DNA of 64,000 bases from Bacteroidota bacterium. Its GTDB lineage: Bacteria > Bacteroidota > Bacteroidia > B-17B0 > Aurantibacillaceae. Positions 60,134-64,000 of the stretch are shown here, piece after piece. The notes below the pieces were generated by a model. It searched no databases, was not told the origin of the DNA, and worked only from the letters and a program-made list of their open reading frames with translations. A program made the position numbers and the translations under genes. Where the stretch lies: assembly GCA_963169355.1 (NCBI GenBank), contig CAUJCR010000003.1:1-64000 (forward strand). The letters are read 5' to 3'. Numbering within the stretch: the first letter of the stretch is position 1; every line of letters begins with the position of its first letter.

Positions 60134-60149
60134 GGTTCCACGTGAAACA
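60134..60149. promoter_or_regulatory. parS: parS-like site 3, between methyltransferase stop and terminator
   Basis: GGTTCCACGTGAAACA; reverse complement TGTTTCACGTGGAACC, 15/16 match to sites 1 and 2. Confidence 0.85.
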
Positions 60150-60151
60150 AT

Positions 60152-60186
60152 AAAGCCATTTGATTTTTCAAATGGCTTTTTTATTT
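60152..60186 (+). terminator. Rho-independent terminator
   Basis: AAAGCCATTTGA-TTTT-TCAAATGGCTTT followed by a T-rich tract. Confidence 0.88.
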
Positions 60187-60362
60187 GTCTAGTATTGTAT
60201 AATAAGAGTTTGTAATGAACTTAATTTAAACTTTTATGAGTAAAGCTTAATGTTACTAAGGATTTCTTATCCCGATATAGAATTAACATTTTTATGTGCT
60301 AATTTACTTGTATCTGTGTGTATTGGATTAAATAAAAGATTATTTTTGGAACTGAAACTTAA

Positions 60363-61187
60363 ATGTACTCTAGTATGAAAATTATAAAGTCAATCACTAT
60401 TTTCTTGTTTTTGTATAAGTCTATGATTAGTCAGCAAACCACTGATTCTGTACCAAACCACGAAACATTCACAATTCAATCTGTAAGCCTTAATGAATTA
60501 CGAACTATAAATGTTTGGTTGCCCACAACCTATAATTCTAGCTTAGATTCCTTTCCAGTTATGTATATGGCTGATGGTGGTATTATTGAAGAAGATTTTC
60601 CTCATGTTGCAAACACCATGGCGCTGTTGATATCACAAAAACAAATACCTCCTATGATTTTAGTTGGAATACAGAACACTCAAAGGAGACGTGATTTAAC
60701 GGGGCCAACAGAAGTTGAATCGGATAAAAAAATTGCACCAGTGGTTGGTGGCTCCGAACAGTTTCGTTTATTTATAAAATCCGAACTTTTTCCTGAAATA
60801 GAAAAGCGCTATAAAACCACATCTAAAAAAGGAATTCTGGGCGAATCATTGTCTGGGTTATTTGTAATGGAAACTTTTTTTAAAGAGCCCGAAATGTTTG
60901 ATTATTATATTGCTTTTGATCCCTCATTGTGGTGGAATAATCACACCTTGGTAAATCATGCAAATACGTATTTACAAAAACTACCTAATAAATTAATTAC
61001 ATTATGGTTTGCGGGCTCTTCTGCTAAAGATATATATAAATATACCCGACAGTTAAACAGAGAATTAAATAAAGCTAACTATAGCAGTTTAAGATTTTTT
61101 TATTCTGATGAGCCTAAAGAAAAACATCATACTATTTTTAGAGCTACTAAAGAAAAAGCTCTAAAATGGGTTTTTGAACATAAATAA
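60363..61187 (+). CDS. Secreted alpha/beta hydrolase (esterase-D/siderophore-esterase-like)
   Basis: RTINVWLPTTYNSSLDSFPVMYMADGG, GILGESLSGLFVMETFFKEPEMFDYYIAFDPSLWW. Confidence 0.85.
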   Translation: MYSSMKIIKSITIFLFLYKSMISQQTTDSVPNHETFTIQSVSLNELRTINVWLPTTYNSSLDSFPVMYMADGGIIEEDFPHVANTMALLISQKQIPPMILVGIQNTQRRRDLTGPTEVESDKKIAPVVGGSEQFRLFIKSELFPEIEKRYKTTSKKGILGESLSGLFVMETFFKEPEMFDYYIAFDPSLWWNNHTLVNHANTYLQKLPNKLITLWFAGSSAKDIYKYTRQLNRELNKANYSSLRFFYSDEPKEKHHTIFRATKEKALKWVFEHK

Positions 61188-61258
61188 TTGAAAATCAAAA
61201 TGTTATGCTTTTTACGTTAGGGTTGATGAGTTCTTAAAGATGCTGTAACCTAATTAAA

Positions 61259-62749
61259 TTAAAACTTTAAATAAGGCATCAAGCCGTGTAATCCGCCTTC
61301 TCTTCCAAAACCACTTTCTTTATAACCACCAAATGGCGAAGTAGGATCGAACTTATTATACGTGTTTGCCCACACAACGCCCGCTCTAAGTTTAGAGGTT
61401 AAGTTAAAAATTCGAGAACCTTTATCTGTCCACACACCAGCGCTTAAACCATAAGGTATGTTATTCGCTTTTTCAATTACTTCTTCAATAGTGCGGAAAG
61501 TTTGAATGGCTAATACAGGACCAAAAATTTCTTCTTGCGAAATACGATGTGATTGAGCAGTATTTAAAAATAGGGTAGGGCGTACAAAGAATCCTTTTTT
61601 AGGTATTTCGCAGTTGCTTTGATACATTTCTGCTTCATCGGCTTTTCCTATTTTTAAATAGTCGTTTATTTTTTGAAGTTGAGCCTTGGAGTTAATAGCA
61701 CCAATATCAGTATTTTTATCTAATGGGTCGCCCACAATTAATGTTTCTAATCTGTCTTTTAATTTTTGAATAACTTCATCAGCTACACTTTCTTGAATAA
61801 ATAAACGCGAACCAGCGCAACATACATGCCCCTGGTTAAAGAAAATACCATTAACGATGCCTTCTACAGCTTGGTTGATAGGCGCATCTTCAAATATTAT
61901 GTTAGCAGCTTTTCCTCCTAATTCTAAAGTTAATTTCTTATCAGTTCCAGCTGTAGCTTTTTGAATCCACTTGCCCACATTGGTACTCCCCGTAAAGGCA
62001 ATTTTATCAACATCTTTATGGTTTACAATAGCTGCGCCAGTAGCGCCAAACCCTGTAACAATATTTACTACACCATCTGGTAAACCACTTTCTTGAATTA
62101 TTTCAGCTAATTTTAATGCGGTGAGTGGTGTTGTTTCGGCTGGTTTTAAAACCACGGTGTTACCTGTAGCTAGCGCTGGAGCAATTTTCCAAGCAGCCAT
62201 TAGCAGCGGAAAATTCCAAGGAATAATTTGTCCGGCAACGCCTAATGGCTTAGGTGAACGGTTAGGAAAAGCATATTCTAATTTATCGGCCCAGCCCGCA
62301 TAATAAAAAAAATGATTAGCCGCTAATGGAACATCAATATCTCTACTTTCTCTAATGGGTTTACCACCATTCATGCTTTCAATAACGGCTAATTCGCGTG
62401 CGCGCTCTTGCATTAATCGTGCAATACGAAAAATATATTTAGCACGTTCTTTAGCAGGCATTTTACGCCAAGTTTTGTTATATGCTTGGCGAGCTGCTTT
62501 TACAGCGGTATCTACATCTTTTTCGTTGGCATCGGCAATGCGTGCAATTGTCTTTTCGGTAGCCGGATTAATGGTTTCAAAATATTTTCCAGAGTTTGGT
62601 TTCACAAATTTGCCATTAATAAAAAGCTCATATTGGTTTTGTAAACGAATATGATCGGTAGCCTCAGGCGATGGCGCATATTTCCAGTCGGTAAAAAACG
62701 TTAACTTATTTTCTTTTTGTTTAGACATGTTATTTTCCTCAATTTTCAT
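61259..62749 (-). CDS. Aldehyde dehydrogenase family protein
   Basis: VLKPAETTPLTALKLAEI, IAFTGSTNVGKWIQ, LTLELGGKAANIIFEDAP, FFNQGHVCCAGSRLF. Confidence 0.95.
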   Translation of the reverse strand: MKIEENNMSKQKENKLTFFTDWKYAPSPEATDHIRLQNQYELFINGKFVKPNSGKYFETINPATEKTIARIADANEKDVDTAVKAARQAYNKTWRKMPAKERAKYIFRIARLMQERARELAVIESMNGGKPIRESRDIDVPLAANHFFYYAGWADKLEYAFPNRSPKPLGVAGQIIPWNFPLLMAAWKIAPALATGNTVVLKPAETTPLTALKLAEIIQESGLPDGVVNIVTGFGATGAAIVNHKDVDKIAFTGSTNVGKWIQKATAGTDKKLTLELGGKAANIIFEDAPINQAVEGIVNGIFFNQGHVCCAGSRLFIQESVADEVIQKLKDRLETLIVGDPLDKNTDIGAINSKAQLQKINDYLKIGKADEAEMYQSNCEIPKKGFFVRPTLFLNTAQSHRISQEEIFGPVLAIQTFRTIEEVIEKANNIPYGLSAGVWTDKGSRIFNLTSKLRAGVVWANTYNKFDPTSPFGGYKESGFGREGGLHGLMPYLKF

Positions 62750-63651
62750 TAATCAATACTTATATAATCTTTGCTAAAATAAACGCCTTTAGCTTCTTTT
62801 TCTAATTGTAAAATAATATCGTTGGCTAATGAACTAGCGCCAAAACGAAACCACTTGTTGTTTAACCAAGCACTCCCTAATGTTTCGTGTAACATTACCA
62901 AGTATTGCAAAGCACTTTTAGCGGAGCTAATTCCGCCAGCAGGTTTCATGCCTACCATAATGCCTGTTTTATAATAAAAATCTTTAATAGCATCTAACAT
63001 CACCAATGTAACAGGCATGGTAGCAGCTACACCAATTTTTCCAGTAGAGGTTTTTATAAAATCAGCACCAGCACACATGGCTAAATCACTTACTCTGCGT
63101 ACATTATCGAGGGTAGAAATTTCGCCAGTTTCAAAAATAACTTTTAAGCGCGCTTTGTGTTTTTGGCATAATGCTTTTATGGTAGCAATTTCGTCGTAAA
63201 CAAAATTGTAGTTTCCTTTTAAAAATTCGCCACGGCTAATAACCATATCAATTTCATCGGCGCCGTTTTCGAGTGCAAGTGTGGTATCTAGTATTTTAAT
63301 CTCAAGAGTAGAGTTTCCGCTTGGAAATGCTGTTGAAACCGAAGCCACTTTTACATCACTACCTTTTAAAGCCACTTTGGCTACTTTTACAAATGTAGGA
63401 TACACACACACTGCTGCAGTAGTAGGTAAGTTGGGCAAATGATCGTGCGGATGCATTGCTTTATAACACAATTGCTTTACTTTTCCTTCGGTGTCTTTTC
63501 CTTCTAGTGTAGTAAGGTCAATCATATTTAGAGCCAGTTTTAAGGCTTGCACTTTGCTGTCTTTTTTAATACTACGTGTATTAAAACGGGCAACCCTTTC
63601 TTCAATACCTACTTGGTCTATTGTAGGACTATCTTTGAAATTGTAGGTCAT
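62749..63651 (-). CDS. deoC: Deoxyribose-phosphate aldolase
   Basis: AAVCVYPTFVKVAK, ADEIDMVISRG, KVIFETGEIS, FIKTSTGKIGVAATMPVTLVML, GMKPAGGISS. Confidence 0.95.
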   Translation of the reverse strand: MTYNFKDSPTIDQVGIEERVARFNTRSIKKDSKVQALKLALNMIDLTTLEGKDTEGKVKQLCYKAMHPHDHLPNLPTTAAVCVYPTFVKVAKVALKGSDVKVASVSTAFPSGNSTLEIKILDTTLALENGADEIDMVISRGEFLKGNYNFVYDEIATIKALCQKHKARLKVIFETGEISTLDNVRRVSDLAMCAGADFIKTSTGKIGVAATMPVTLVMLDAIKDFYYKTGIMVGMKPAGGISSAKSALQYLVMLHETLGSAWLNNKWFRFGASSLANDIILQLEKEAKGVYFSKDYISID

Positions 63652-63731
63652 GTTAATTATCTTTAAAAGGAAATATTACCCTCAAAAATAAGATATTTAA
63701 TTGTATTTTTAAATTCTTAAAGTAAAGAGTT

Positions 63732-64000
63732 TTGAGTTTGGATAATCATATATTTTCAGGACAATCAGAATTGGTTTCGGCAGCGGACAAATCACATTTG
63801 TTGTCGCATCGGGGAATTGTGGTATGGATGACAGGTTATTCAGGTGCTGGTAAGTCAACACTCGCCTATCATTTAGAAAAACGATTGCATGATGAGGGTA
63901 TTTTAACAGCCGTTTTAGATGGAGATGTGTTAAGGCAGGGGTTAAACGCTGGACTTGGTTTTTCGTTAAGTGATAGACGCGAAAACATAAGGCGCACGGC
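63732..64000 (+). CDS. cysC: Adenylylsulfate kinase (partial, runs off the window)
   Basis: Translated from sequence: ...[62 protein letters not shown] start at 63732 or 63738. Confidence 0.88.
   Translation, partial: MSLDNHIFSGQSELVSAADKSHLLSHRGIVVWMTGYSGAGKSTLAYHLEKRLHDEGILTAVLDGDVLRQGLNAGLGFSLSDRRENIRRT

Overview
The window is 64 kb of a low-GC Bacteroidetes (Flavobacteriia/Chitinophagia-like) chromosome. Assignments come from reading the supplied translations and the raw sequence; no database searches were run. Most of it is ordinary: class I ribonucleotide reductase, an N-glycan catabolic operon (FHS permease, GH20, glycosylasparaginase, CutC, GH2 mannosidase, then GH92), two RND efflux operons, T9SS cargo proteins, clpX/rnhB, comM-like, ribBA, truB, rpiB, nadA, a HisKA_2/LytTR two-component pair, mnmG and deoC/ALDH. 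Main non-routine signals: (1) a 2.7 kb non-coding repeat lattice (about 15.1-17.85 kb) threaded with two ParE/RelE toxin-antitoxin pairs that share one promoter sequence. It contains 24-bp palindromes, hairpins with compensatory base changes between copies, and two families of short TIR elements with empty-site comparisons in the same window. (2) A TIR-element family dispersed at 1-172, 15738-15907 and 16681-16850, with a solo terminus that supplies the stop codon of rpiB. (3) A cobalamin riboswitch upstream of nrdBA, with two phased DnaA-box-like 9-mers. (4) Three parS-like centromere sites downstream of mnmG, in and around a methyltransferase gene. (5) An intrinsic-terminator-like hairpin directly before the ATG of a T9SS cargo gene. 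(6) A 23S-IVP-type four-helix-bundle gene inside an RND operon.
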